This document shows, piece by piece, positions 17,821 through 26,604 of a stretch of 62,014 nt of DNA. Below the pieces are notes generated by a model. The model was not told where the DNA came from, made no database searches, and was given only the letters and a program-made list of their open reading frames with translations. Made by a program: the position numbers and the translations under genes. The DNA comes from an uncultured Clostridia bacterium (lineage in GTDB: Bacteria; Bacillota; Clostridia; Peptostreptococcales; Anaerovoracaceae): NCBI GenBank assembly GCA_945830395.1, contig CALZYE010000010.1:1-62014 (forward strand), in the 5' to 3' direction. Every line of letters begins with the position of its first letter. The stretch's first letter is position 1.

Positions 17821-19563
17821 TTACTTTTCTATGTATCTCTTCACCTTGCCTGTGGTGGTCTTCACCATTTCCTGATGGGTAACCGTAAGGCGATGGATTC
17901 TCTTATATGCCGGCATACTGTCTGACAGCTTATCAATATCGCGGGAAATTATGCGTTGAATCTTATCACTATCCCAAGTTCCGAAATTGGATTTGAAGTA
18001 GTCCTTGTCGTAGACTATTTTCGCGCAGAGAACTAAATCTTTTGTATCTCCGTCTCTGTGCCTTGGACTTCCGTAGACGAGGCTTTCTTTGACATAAGGA
18101 AAGCCTGCGATCAGCGTTTCTATTTCCTCGGGATAAATATTTTTGCCGTTTTTCAGTACGATCACATTTTTTGCACGACCGCGAAGGAATACGAAGCCGT
18201 CGCTGTCCGTTTCGGCAAGGTCTCCTGTATGGAGCCAGCCGTCTATGAGTGTCTCTGAGGTTGCTTCGTAATCTTCGTAGTAGCCTGCCATAATATTGGA
18301 GCCCTTTGCAATTAGCTCACCCACGCCCTCCTCATTGGGGTTTATGATTTTAAGAGAAACTCCGGGCATGGCCTTGCCTATGGAACCTGCTTTTCTCGTG
18401 TTAGGATTTTCGGCTGTAAGTACGGGGGATGCCTCCGTCATACCGTAGCCCTGCACCAAGTCTATTCCAAGCTGATCAAAACCCTTTGCAACTTCAGGAT
18501 CAAGAGGAGATGCGCCGCTTATAATAAACCTCAGAGATCCGCCAAACTCCTTTATGATGTCGGAAAATATTTTTCTTCTGACATCTATGCGATGCCTGCG
18601 AAGAAAGTTTGATATTTTGATTCCTCGTGCCAGAGTTTTCTCTTTTTTCCTCTTCTTAACTCCCGCAAGGAGTTTTTTGTACATGGCCTCTATGAGAAGA
18701 GGAACGCAGATAAAGATGGAAACCTTGTATTCTGCCATGTTTTTCTGTATGTATTTCAGACCGTCGCAGAAAGTGGTGGTAACGCCTCTTGCCAGCATAA
18801 GCGTCTGTCCGGTGGAGCCGAATGTGTGGTGGAAAGGGAGAAATGCCATGTTTACATCGCCGGGCTGTATATCCTCAACCAGTTCCAGAGAATAGACATT
18901 TTCCAGAATATTAAATTGAGAAAGCATGACGGCCTTTGCATTGCTGGTGGTTCCTGAGGTGAAGAGCAGAACGCTTATGGCTTTCGGGTTAATCGGAAGC
19001 GTTCCGAATTCTTTATAACCGTTTTGCACAGCCTGTTTCCCCTTGTGGAGAATCCATGAGAAAAGCTCGTATCCTCTGATGTCCTCCATGCAGATATATG
19101 TGGAAATGCCGGTGTTTTCTGAAGCCTTTATTTTTCTTGCCATATCTTCATGTTCTTCGTCGAAGATTAGAATTTCAGACTTGCTTTTTATGAGGGAAGT
19201 TTCCACCTCATCGTATGGAAGTCCCTTGTCCAAAGGTACACAGACGCCGAGGCCGCAAAGGACTGCATAGTATGAAACCAGCCATTTATAGCTATTTTTG
19301 CCTATTATGGCAAAGCGTTTTCCGATAAGCTTTGACTTCATAAGTCCGGCGCCGAAGTTATCTATATCTTGTTTGAACTTCTTATACGAAATATGTTTGT
19401 ACTCTGCAGGCTTTCCTCCCTTGGCTTTCTTCTTCTTGAGGATGAAGGCGTCGCTGCTGCCGTAGTTTGATGCGGCGAAATTAATCAGGTCTCTAAAGTT
19501 TTCGTGCTTTGTGGCAGGATAGATAGGTGTTAGCTCAGGTACTGATATTACTTTATTTTCCAT
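17821..19563 (-). CDS. Long-chain acyl-CoA synthetase (AMP-binding)
   Basis: ATG at 19563 is preceded by GGAGA at good spacing; the longer open frame to 19647 crosses the promoter. The 580-residue enzyme shows the adenylation motifs of the AMP-binding superfamily: TSGTTSNAK (about residue 205), YGMTEASP, GWLHTGDLAETDSDGF (about 444) and GRAKNVIVLKNGKNIYPEE. It should activate fatty acids with ATP and CoA in the cytoplasm; FadD15-like long-chain synthetases are the closest type I recognise. It is transcribed alone and divergent from the aromatic operon. The exact substrate chain cannot be read from sequence. Confidence 0.87.
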   Translation of the reverse strand: MENKVISVPELTPIYPATKHENFRDLINFAASNYGSSDAFILKKKKAKGGKPAEYKHISYKKFKQDIDNFGAGLMKSKLIGKRFAIIGKNSYKWLVSYYAVLCGLGVCVPLDKGLPYDEVETSLIKSKSEILIFDEEHEDMARKIKASENTGISTYICMEDIRGYELFSWILHKGKQAVQNGYKEFGTLPINPKAISVLLFTSGTTSNAKAVMLSQFNILENVYSLELVEDIQPGDVNMAFLPFHHTFGSTGQTLMLARGVTTTFCDGLKYIQKNMAEYKVSIFICVPLLIEAMYKKLLAGVKKRKKEKTLARGIKISNFLRRHRIDVRRKIFSDIIKEFGGSLRFIISGASPLDPEVAKGFDQLGIDLVQGYGMTEASPVLTAENPNTRKAGSIGKAMPGVSLKIINPNEEGVGELIAKGSNIMAGYYEDYEATSETLIDGWLHTGDLAETDSDGFVFLRGRAKNVIVLKNGKNIYPEEIETLIAGFPYVKESLVYGSPRHRDGDTKDLVLCAKIVYDKDYFKSNFGTWDSDKIQRIISRDIDKLSDSMPAYKRIHRLTVTHQEMVKTTTGKVKRYIEK

Positions 19564-19600
19564 AAGTTCTCCAATCGTTTTTTTACATATAAGCACATAA

Positions 19601-19630
19601 ATTATACCATAATGTTGATGAATTATGTAA
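19601..19630 (-). promoter_or_regulatory. Promoter of the acyl-CoA synthetase gene
   Basis: On the minus strand TTACAT (19630-19625) and TATAAT (19606-19601) are 18 bases apart, about 38 bases upstream of the ATG. A 22-base stretch covering most of it recurs with three changes at 19889-19910 in the aromatic leader. Confidence 0.55.
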
Positions 19631-19793
19631 AATAATTTTATTGTCAAAATTTTTTAAAAGCCTCTCGAAATTGTTTGCAGGCAACAAAAAAACTTGCAGG
19701 AGTTTATGAAATTTGTAAAAAAATAATATAAAGCCTTGAAAACATAATAAAAATATGTTAATGTGTTACTACGAAACGAAAGGTAGAAATGTG

Positions 19794-19883
19794 ATGAAGA
19801 ACTTGTATTACACAGCAGAATATTATTACAGCTTTTTCTTATTAAACATAGAAAAGGCATTTTGCTGTACAGAGATTCTTTAG
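19794..19883 (+). CDS. Tyr/Phe-rich attenuator leader peptide (29 residues)
   Basis: A 29-codon ORF begins at ATG 19794 behind AAAGGTAG and ends at TAG 19881. Eight of its 29 residues are aromatic: Tyr codons 5-6 and 10-12, Phe codons 14-15 and 23; it has no Trp. The core reads YYTAEYYYSFF. It lies 93 bases upstream of the DAHP synthase gene and overlaps alternative RNA stems and an intrinsic terminator, so the ribosome would sense charged tRNA-Tyr and tRNA-Phe by stalling here. It is too short to be found by ordinary gene callers. Confidence 0.82.
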   Translation: MKNLYYTAEYYYSFFLLNIEKAFCCTEIL

Positions 19884-19944
19884 ATTTAACCCATATTGTT
19901 GATGAATTATAAATCCTTACAGCAGATGTTGTAGGGATTTTTTT
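19812..19944 (+). promoter_or_regulatory. Ribosome-mediated transcription attenuator of the aromatic operon
   Basis: Four segments alternate. Segment 1 is ACAGCAGAA (19812-19820) and TACAGC (19827-19832), inside or beside the Tyr codons. Segment 2 is TTTTGCTGTA (19860-19869). Segment 3 is TACAGCA (19918-19924). Segment 4 is TGTAGGGATTT (19930-19940). Segments 3 and 4 lie in the terminator: AAATCCTTACA (19911-19921) pairs with 19930-19940 over eleven pairs before a T-run. Segment 2 can pair with segment 1 or with segment 3. Stalling at the Tyr or Phe codons would free segment 2 to pair with 3 and block the terminator; fast translation to the stop would cover segment 2 and let it form. No T-box motif is present. 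Confidence 0.82.
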
Positions 19945-19975
19945 ATGAATCAACCGAAAGACTTTGGAGGTAGTT

Positions 19976-20977
19976 ATGGTTACGGTATTAAAGGCGGGTA
20001 CATCTCATGAACAAAAACTAATGCTCATACACTGGTTTGAGGAACAGGGACTTCGCGTCCACGAATATGAAAATGACAATCAGGTTGTCATAGGCCTCAT
20101 CGGCGATACATCGGCAATAGACATGGAAATGCTGGAACTTTTGGATATAGTGGACCATGTTGCGGAAATTTCCGAGCCGTTTAAGAAAGCCAACCGAAAG
20201 TTTCATCCCGAAGATTCTGTTATAGATGTGAAAGAAAACAAAATCGGAGGCGGAAACTTTGCCGTTATTGCAGGTCCCTGCTCCGTTGAAACGGAGGAAC
20301 AGATCATAGAGGTTGCAAAGTCCGTAAAGAAGTCGGGGGCAGCTATGCTTCGCGGAGGAGCGTTCAAACCCAGAACATCACCCTATGATTTTCAGGGGCT
20401 GAAGGCGGAAGGCCTTAAGCTTTTGCTTGAAGCAAAGAGAGCTACAGGGCTTCCCATCGTAACGGAGATAATGAATCAGGATCACCTTGATTTATTTGAA
20501 GATGTGGATGTGATTCAGGTGGGAGCAAGAAACATGCAGAACTTTGAGCTGCTCAAGGAACTCGGCAAGACGAAAAAGCCTATTCTGCTCAAAAGAGGGC
20601 TTGCAAACACCATAAAGGAGCTTTTGATGAGCGCAGAATATATAATGAGCGGAGGGAATGAGAACATTATTCTTTGCGAGAGAGGAATAAGAACCTTTGA
20701 AACATATACGAGAAATACTCTGGATCTATCGGTGATTCCCGTTTTACACAATTTGACCCATCTTCCGGTGGTGGTTGATCCCAGTCATGCAACGGGACAT
20801 GCAAACTTGGTTGAGCCTATGGCAATGGCAGCTGCGGCATGCGGGGCTGACGGCATCATGATTGAGGTTCACAATAATCCGCCTATGGCACTGTGCGACG
20901 GTGCTCAATCTCTGACGCCGGATCAATTTAAAAATACGATGGAAAAAATTTTGAAGATTAGGAAGGTGCTGATATGA
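19976..20977 (+). CDS. aroF: 3-deoxy-7-phosphoheptulonate (DAHP) synthase
   Basis: It catalyses the first step of the shikimate pathway, joining PEP and erythrose 4-phosphate. The start is ATG 19976, six bases after GGAGG, giving 333 residues. An N-terminal ferredoxin-like regulatory domain (1-70) precedes a class I-beta barrel with AGPCSVE (about 98-104) and RGGAFKPRTSPYDFQG. The catalytic and metal-binding residues of the barrel (VDPSHATG, KRG) are present. This small type with an N-terminal domain is common in Firmicutes, where that domain can mediate feedback control. It is the first structural gene behind the Tyr/Phe attenuator. Confidence 0.95.
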   Translation: MVTVLKAGTSHEQKLMLIHWFEEQGLRVHEYENDNQVVIGLIGDTSAIDMEMLELLDIVDHVAEISEPFKKANRKFHPEDSVIDVKENKIGGGNFAVIAGPCSVETEEQIIEVAKSVKKSGAAMLRGGAFKPRTSPYDFQGLKAEGLKLLLEAKRATGLPIVTEIMNQDHLDLFEDVDVIQVGARNMQNFELLKELGKTKKPILLKRGLANTIKELLMSAEYIMSGGNENIILCERGIRTFETYTRNTLDLSVIPVLHNLTHLPVVVDPSHATGHANLVEPMAMAAAACGADGIMIEVHNNPPMALCDGAQSLTPDQFKNTMEKILKIRKVLI

Positions 20978-21837
20978 GGATTGGAATAGTAGGATTGGGA
21001 CTTATAGGAGGCTCACTTGCAAAAGCCTATAAGAGTGTAGGCGCAAGGGTTTTGGGATATGATACGGATAATGTTATTCTGGACTATGCCAAAATAGCAG
21101 GTGCAATAGATGAAAGCCTTGATGACGATAATGTGAAATTATGTGATTTGATTTTGGTTGCAATAACACCACAAAAAGCGATAAAATGGTTTCAGGAGAA
21201 AAGCCCCCTTTTGTCCGGGGACACGGTTATAATTGACTGCTGCGGAACGAAGGAATTTGTATGCAGCGAATGCTTTCCCATAGCGAAAAAGTACGGACTT
21301 ACCTTTATCGGCGGACATCCCATGGCAGGAAAAGAAAAGGGAGGCTTTAAGAACAGCTCCAAGGATCTTTTCAGAAATGCACCGTTCATATTGGTGCCGG
21401 AGAAGGCGGAGAATATTGAGCTTCTGATGAAGGTGAAAGCGATGCTCATGTTGGCGGGATTTGGCAGAGTCGGCATTACTACAAGTGAGAATCACGACAA
21501 GGCCATCGCCTTTACATCCCAGATGCCTCACATCGTCTCAAACGCTTTTATAAAAAGCGATACGGCGCTTATGGACAGCCAGATGATTTCGGCAGGAAGC
21601 TATCAGGACTTCACCAGAGTGGCGTATCTGGATGAGCAGATGTGGTCGGAGCTTTTCTTGGAAAACAAAGAGAATTTGCTGCAGGAAATAAAGGGATTGA
21701 TGGACGAGCTTAAGAAGTATGGAGAAGCTATTGAGAAGGGAGACAGAAAGCTCCTTGAAGATTTGCTTTCGGAGGGAAAGAGAGCGAAGGTAAGGGTGCT
21801 TGAAAAATGCGGGCCTGCCCAATTGAACGGAGAATAA
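20974..21837 (+). CDS. tyrA: Prephenate dehydrogenase
   Basis: 287 residues. It converts prephenate to 4-hydroxyphenylpyruvate with NAD(P), the tyrosine branch. The Rossmann motif GLGLIGGS is at residues 7-14, the GGHPMAGKEKGG active-site segment follows, and the C-terminal helical dimerisation domain includes TSQMPHIVS. No ACT domain follows, so feedback through an appended domain is not expected. The ATG overlaps the aroF stop (ATGA), showing tight coupling. Confidence 0.94.
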   Translation: MRIGIVGLGLIGGSLAKAYKSVGARVLGYDTDNVILDYAKIAGAIDESLDDDNVKLCDLILVAITPQKAIKWFQEKSPLLSGDTVIIDCCGTKEFVCSECFPIAKKYGLTFIGGHPMAGKEKGGFKNSSKDLFRNAPFILVPEKAENIELLMKVKAMLMLAGFGRVGITTSENHDKAIAFTSQMPHIVSNAFIKSDTALMDSQMISAGSYQDFTRVAYLDEQMWSELFLENKENLLQEIKGLMDELKKYGEAIEKGDRKLLEDLLSEGKRAKVRVLEKCGPAQLNGE

Positions 21838-21840
21838 ATT

Positions 21841-23040
21841 TTGAGTATAAATATTGAAATCATACCATCTAAATCATATGCACACAGGGCGCTTATATGT
21901 GCCGCTCTGTCGAAAAATAAAAGCAGGGTTATCTGTGATTTTCCCTCGAAAGACATAATGGCAACAAAATCATGTGTGGAGGTTTTGCGAAAGGGAGGAA
22001 CTCTTCTTGACTGCGGAGAAAGCGGATCCACATTGCGTTTTTTGCTGCCGGTGTTCGGTGCTCTGGGGCGAAAGGGTATTTTTATGGCGGAAGGAAAACT
22101 TCCCCAAAGACCCTTGTCACCGTTGTATGAGGAATTGGAAAAGCACGGCTGCAGGCTTAGCCCCAAGGGAGAAAATCCCATTGTAATCGATGGAAAATTA
22201 ACTACCGGAGACTTTAAAATTTCCGGAGATATATCCTCTCAATATATAAGCGGTCTTATGATGGCTTTGCCCCTTTTGGAGGGAAACAGCAAAATTGAAA
22301 TAGAGGGAAAGGTGGAGTCTGCGGCCTATATTGAAATGACACTTGATGTCCTTGCAAAATACGATATAGTCTGGATTAAAAAGGTGACAAAATCAGGCGT
22401 TACATACGAGATTCCCTATAAGCAGGTATTTAGCGGACCGGAGGAATTTTATGTTGAGGGAGACTGGTCGGCGGCGGCTTTTTGGCTCTGTGCAGGAGCA
22501 ATCGGAAGAGAAAAAATCACGGTGTCCGGACTTAACTTAAAATCGGTACAGGGGGACAGACAGATAGTTGATATTTTGAAAGGTTACGGTGCAGAGGTTT
22601 TGGAAAACGAAAACGCGGTGACCGTATTCCCGTCAAAACTTCAGGCATGCGATGTGGATTTGTCTCAAATTCCTGATTTGGGACCTGCCATAGCCCTTCT
22701 TGCAGTTGCCGCCGAAGGAAAAAGCAGACTGAAGAATGGAGCAAGGCTCAGACTTAAGGAAAGCGACAGACTGAGAGCAATTACAAAGACTCTGAAAGTT
22801 CTTGGAGGCAAAGTCAAAGAAAAGAAAGACGGACTTATTATAAAGGGCTTGGCAGGCGGCATGCTGAGAGGCGGAATGGTGGAATCTTTCAACGATCACA
22901 GGATCGTTATGATGGAGGCAGTTGCTTCTTTGATTTCGGATTCGCCGGTTGTAATAAACGGCAGAAACGCCGTGAATAAATCATATCCGGGATTTTTCGA
23001 GGTAATGAAGAATAAAAAGATTGACGGAAATATCGGATAG
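21841..23040 (+). CDS. aroA: 3-phosphoshikimate 1-carboxyvinyltransferase (EPSP synthase)
   Basis: 399 residues from a TTG start, with GGAG eleven bases upstream and only three bases after the tyrA stop. It joins PEP to shikimate 3-phosphate. Visible motifs are PSKSYAHRALICAAL (substrate loop), SGSTLRFLLP, the core GDWSAAAFWLCAGA and FNDHRIVMMEAVA near the end. It is somewhat shorter than the usual 425-440 residues, mainly at the N-terminus, where the common LPGSKS is IIPSKS, as in other clostridial enzymes. No start other than TTG fits. Confidence 0.94.
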   Translation: MSINIEIIPSKSYAHRALICAALSKNKSRVICDFPSKDIMATKSCVEVLRKGGTLLDCGESGSTLRFLLPVFGALGRKGIFMAEGKLPQRPLSPLYEELEKHGCRLSPKGENPIVIDGKLTTGDFKISGDISSQYISGLMMALPLLEGNSKIEIEGKVESAAYIEMTLDVLAKYDIVWIKKVTKSGVTYEIPYKQVFSGPEEFYVEGDWSAAAFWLCAGAIGREKITVSGLNLKSVQGDRQIVDILKGYGAEVLENENAVTVFPSKLQACDVDLSQIPDLGPAIALLAVAAEGKSRLKNGARLRLKESDRLRAITKTLKVLGGKVKEKKDGLIIKGLAGGMLRGGMVESFNDHRIVMMEAVASLISDSPVVINGRNAVNKSYPGFFEVMKNKKIDGNIG

Positions 23041-23168
23041 CAGGTTTGCCTTTGAGAGATTTAACCATTTAACTTATAAAGGAACAGACCGCTAAAAGAA
23101 CAAGACTGTATTTGAAAGTATGAAATTATGGATATAGGTAAAATCACCTATCATCGGTAGGAGGAAAA

Positions 23169-24155
23169 ATGTCATCTACTTATGGCGAAAATATATTAGT
23201 TTCAATCTTCGGGGAATCCCATGGAAGTGCGGTGGGAGTTACCGTAAGCGGAATCCCTGCAGGAATAACTTTGGACATGGACAGGCTGAAATCATTTATG
23301 GAGCGCAGAGCCCCCGGAAACAGCAGATATTCCACTCCAAGAAAGGAAGGGGATGAACCTTGTTTTATCAGCGGCGTCGTAGATAGTGTTACATGCGGAA
23401 GTCCCATAACGGCAATTATAAAAAATAATAACACTAAATCTGCAGATTATGGCGAGATTGCAGAATGTCCGAGACCGGGGCATGCAGACTTTACCGCGCA
23501 CATCAAATACGGCGGTCACGAGGACTACAGAGGAGGAGGTCACTTCAGCGGAAGGCTTACAGCTCCCCTTTGTATCGCCGGAGGAATTTTTATTCAAATT
23601 TTGGAAGGCAAGGGAATACGCATCGAGGCAAAAATTCTGGAAATCGGAGGTAATGCCGAGACTCCCTTTGAAGAAATTGACAGAGCAAAGGAAAAGGGGG
23701 ATTCTGTAGGCGGAATTGTATCCTGTGAGATTACGGGGCTTCCTGTGGGGATAGGTGAACCTATTTTTCACGGTCTTGAAAATAAAATTGCACAGGCGGT
23801 TTTCGGCATTCCGGCAGTCAAAGGAATTGAATTTGGCAGAGGTTTTGATTCCGCAAGAATATCGGGAAGCGAGAATAACGATGTTTTCTGCTGTGAGGAG
23901 GGAAAACTCATTACAGAAACAAATAATCACGGAGGGATTCTCGGAGGAATTTCAAGCGGCATGCCGTTGACCTTCAATGTGGCGTTTAAACCTACGCCTT
24001 CCATCTCCCTTTGTCAGAACACCGTAAATTACAGGGGAGAGAGTGTGGAGCTGAAAGTGAAAGGACGACATGATCCCTGCATAGTGCCCAGGGCTTTGCC
24101 CTGCGTTGAGTCCGCCGCCGCCATGGCGATTATCGATCTGATGAATATTATGTAA
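23169..24155 (+). CDS. aroC: Chorismate synthase
   Basis: 328 residues. It converts EPSP to chorismate using reduced FMN. The N-terminal signature FGESHGSAVGVTVSGIPAG, the histidine-rich GHADFTAHIKYG, RGGGHFSGRLTAP and the C-terminal RHDPCIVPRALPCVESAA are all clear. It is at the short end of the family (usually 350-390), missing the last helix. A GGTAGGAGGAA site precedes ATG 23169. The 128-base spacer after aroA contains the small hairpin ATAGGT/ACCTAT (23134-23151) just before the ribosome-binding site. Confidence 0.95.
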   Translation: MSSTYGENILVSIFGESHGSAVGVTVSGIPAGITLDMDRLKSFMERRAPGNSRYSTPRKEGDEPCFISGVVDSVTCGSPITAIIKNNNTKSADYGEIAECPRPGHADFTAHIKYGGHEDYRGGGHFSGRLTAPLCIAGGIFIQILEGKGIRIEAKILEIGGNAETPFEEIDRAKEKGDSVGGIVSCEITGLPVGIGEPIFHGLENKIAQAVFGIPAVKGIEFGRGFDSARISGSENNDVFCCEEGKLITETNNHGGILGGISSGMPLTFNVAFKPTPSISLCQNTVNYRGESVELKVKGRHDPCIVPRALPCVESAAAMAIIDLMNIM

Positions 24156-24224
24156 AATGCGTGATAATACAATGCAAAACAGTGCAGTGGCAGAATGTGA
24201 ATACAACATTAATTTGGAGAGATT

Positions 24225-24773
24225 ATGAATTTGTTAGCTGAATTATTTATAGCATTTGCAAGGATTGGAGCGTTTACCTTCGGAGGCGGATATGCTATGC
24301 TTCCCATGATTAAGCGAGAGATTGTGGAAAAACACCATTGGGCATCGGAGCAGGAGGTGCTTGACTATTTTGCAATAGGTCAGGTTACACCGGGGATAAT
24401 AGCTGTTAACACGGCAACCTTTATAGGCTATAAGATGGCAGGAGTTGCCGGCGGCGTAGCGGCAACCGTGGGTGTGATTTTTCCGTCGGTGGTGATAATA
24501 AGCATAGTGGCGGCTTTTTTTACAAGCTTTGCCGACTTGCCGGTGGTTGCCCACGCCTTTAACGGAATAAGGGCGTGCGTCTGTGTGTTGATTTTAAGTG
24601 CGGTATACGATATGGCAAAGAAATCTGTAATAGATTTTCCGGCGGCGATAATTTTTATAGCGGTTGCAGCCGCTGCCGCAATGAATATAATTTCACCTTT
24701 TTTTCTCGTGGTGATTTCGGGGGCTTTCGGCGTGGTTATACAGCTTATTAAGGCAAGAAAGCAGGTAAAGTAA
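24225..24773 (+). CDS. Chromate-transporter family protein, half 1
   Basis: 182 residues, about six membrane helices. The CHR signature FGGGYAMLPMIKREIVE sits in the first helix region, followed by the PGIIAVNTATFIGY motif. Half-size CHR proteins work as pairs, and the second half follows without a gap. Chromate is an unlikely physiological substrate here. Both lie inside the aromatic operon between aroC and pheA, so transport of a pathway-related anion is a possible role, by context only. Confidence 0.88.
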   Translation: MNLLAELFIAFARIGAFTFGGGYAMLPMIKREIVEKHHWASEQEVLDYFAIGQVTPGIIAVNTATFIGYKMAGVAGGVAATVGVIFPSVVIISIVAAFFTSFADLPVVAHAFNGIRACVCVLILSAVYDMAKKSVIDFPAAIIFIAVAAAAAMNIISPFFLVVISGAFGVVIQLIKARKQVK

Positions 24774-25331
24774 ATGAATGAAATTTTCCTGCTCGCATAT
24801 CATTTTTTTATTACAGGGCTCTTTGCAGTTGGCGGAGGCCTTGCAACACTCCCGTTTCTGTACGACATGGGGCGTAAAACGGGGTGGTTTGATGCGGCTG
24901 ATGTGGCGAACATGGTGGCAATAGCCCAGAGCACGCCCGGTCCTACCGGAATAAACATGGCTACATATGTGGGATTTCATCGGTTTGGAATCTTGGGAGC
25001 CGTTGTAGGCACAGCCTCCATAGTTTTCCCCTCAATAGTGATAATAATCATAATCTCCAAAGCGCTGACCAGATTCAAAGAATCACAGTTGGTACAAGAT
25101 ATATTCTACGGGTTGAGACCTGCCTCCACAGGACTTATCCTTGCAGCAGCATTTGGCGTAATACAAATATCTCTGATTAATATGGGAAATACGGGGGATT
25201 TTATCGGTTATTTCAGATTTCCCGAATTGACACTTGCGGCATTAATTTTTCTACTGCATAAGTGGAAAAAGCCTCATCCGATTTTTCTCATAGTTATGGC
25301 AGGGATAATCGGAGTGGTTTTTAAGATATAG
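24774..25331 (+). CDS. Chromate-transporter family protein, half 2
   Basis: 185 residues with about six membrane helices, starting on the base after the stop of the first half. The second-half signature GGGLATLPFLYDMGRKTGWF and the PGPTGINMATYVGF motif are present. The two halves together make up one typical full-length ChrA transporter, so a heterodimer is expected. Its place in an amino acid operon suggests a substrate other than chromate. Confidence 0.88.
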   Translation: MNEIFLLAYHFFITGLFAVGGGLATLPFLYDMGRKTGWFDAADVANMVAIAQSTPGPTGINMATYVGFHRFGILGAVVGTASIVFPSIVIIIIISKALTRFKESQLVQDIFYGLRPASTGLILAAAFGVIQISLINMGNTGDFIGYFRFPELTLAALIFLLHKWKKPHPIFLIVMAGIIGVVFKI

Positions 25332-25348
25332 TTCAAAAAGGAAAGTAA

Positions 25349-26515
25349 ATGAAAAGTTTAGATGAAAAAATTTGCGAAAAAATTCGTATGACGGAAAGCA
25401 AAATAGACGAAGTGGACGGCAAAATAGCGGAACTTTTGGAGGAGAGACTTAGACTTTCAAGGGAAGAAGCTGTTTTGAAGAACAGGGAAGGCTTGCAGGT
25501 TCCCGATTTGGTGAGAGTCAGAACGAAAACCGAGGAGCTTGTGGCAAGGGGTTGTGATGAAACGGCACATTACAGGAAGCTTTGTTACATGGCGATTAAC
25601 GAGCTGACATTCGATTATCAGAAAAAAGCGGTTTTGCCGGAAAGTGAAATGTATACGAAAGTGAAAACTGCATTGAAAGACAGTACTAAGAGCTTTCCGG
25701 AAAAGGCTGTGGTAGCATGTCAGGGCGTTCAGGGAGCCTATCAGCAGAAAGCCTGCGATAAGCTTTTTTCCATGCCGAAAATAATGTACATGAAGAATTT
25801 TAACGGGGTTTTTGCCGCTGTCGATAAAGGGCTTTGTGAGTACGGCGTGCTTCCGTTAGAAAACAGTACGGCAGGTTCTGTAAACTCGGTATACGATTTG
25901 CTGAGCAAATACAAGTGCCACATAGTGCGAAGTGTACGGCTTAAAATTGACCACAGCTTGTTGGCAAAAAAGGGAACGAAGTTGGAGGACATAAGAGAGA
26001 TTTTTTCTCATGAGCAGGCCATTCTCCAGTGCGAGGACTACCTGAAAAATTTCAACAAGGTAAAGGTAACGGTTTGTTCCAATACGGCAGAAGCTGCGGA
26101 GTTGGTTGCCGAATCCGAAAGAACGGATGTTGCGGCTTTGGCGGCATATGAGTGCGCACAGCTTTACGGTCTGGAATGCATTGAAGAATCTGTTCAGGAT
26201 AACGGAAATAACTATACGAGGTTTATATGTATAAGCAAGGAGCTTGAAATCTATCCCGGAGCCAATAAGACCAGCCTCATGTTTACGGCAGCCCATAAGC
26301 CTGGAGCCCTGTACAACATATTAGCCAGATTTTATGCTCTTGATATAAATATTCAAAAAATCGAATCCAGAACAATTCCGAACAGAGATTTTATCTATCG
26401 CTTTTATTTTGATATAGAAGCGGATGTCTATTCAGAGAAATTTGCAGATTTGATGAATCAGATAGAGGAGCTTTCCAAGGATATGTGTTATTTGGGAAGC
26501 TATGTGGAGATATAA
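25349..26515 (+). CDS. pheA: Chorismate mutase / prephenate dehydratase (P-protein)
   Basis: 388 residues in three parts: an AroQ-type chorismate mutase helix bundle (1-95), a prephenate dehydratase domain (about 118-290) with the NNYTRFICIS motif, and a C-terminal ACT domain (305-388) with GALYNILARFYALDINIQKIESR. It makes phenylpyruvate for phenylalanine; the ACT domain usually gives feedback inhibition by Phe. It lies 17 bases after the transporter pair. Confidence 0.93.
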   Translation: MKSLDEKICEKIRMTESKIDEVDGKIAELLEERLRLSREEAVLKNREGLQVPDLVRVRTKTEELVARGCDETAHYRKLCYMAINELTFDYQKKAVLPESEMYTKVKTALKDSTKSFPEKAVVACQGVQGAYQQKACDKLFSMPKIMYMKNFNGVFAAVDKGLCEYGVLPLENSTAGSVNSVYDLLSKYKCHIVRSVRLKIDHSLLAKKGTKLEDIREIFSHEQAILQCEDYLKNFNKVKVTVCSNTAEAAELVAESERTDVAALAAYECAQLYGLECIEESVQDNGNNYTRFICISKELEIYPGANKTSLMFTAAHKPGALYNILARFYALDINIQKIESRTIPNRDFIYRFYFDIEADVYSEKFADLMNQIEELSKDMCYLGSYVEI

Positions 26516-26604
26516 TGCGTACAATACGGCAAGTCAAATAATTAAATCCCGGTTATTCGGGATATGCTCAGGATATAAAGTTAGGTATTAAAAAAAGGTG
26601 CGTT

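Noticed and set aside
19741-19975. T-box riboswitch before the aromatic operon
   Set aside because: The conserved T-box core with GGTGG and ACCGCG is absent, while a leader ORF with alternative stems is present.
21603-22181. Long minus-strand frame across tyrA and aroA
   Set aside because: It is antisense to two well-supported genes and encodes only low-complexity Ser/Phe-rich sequence.
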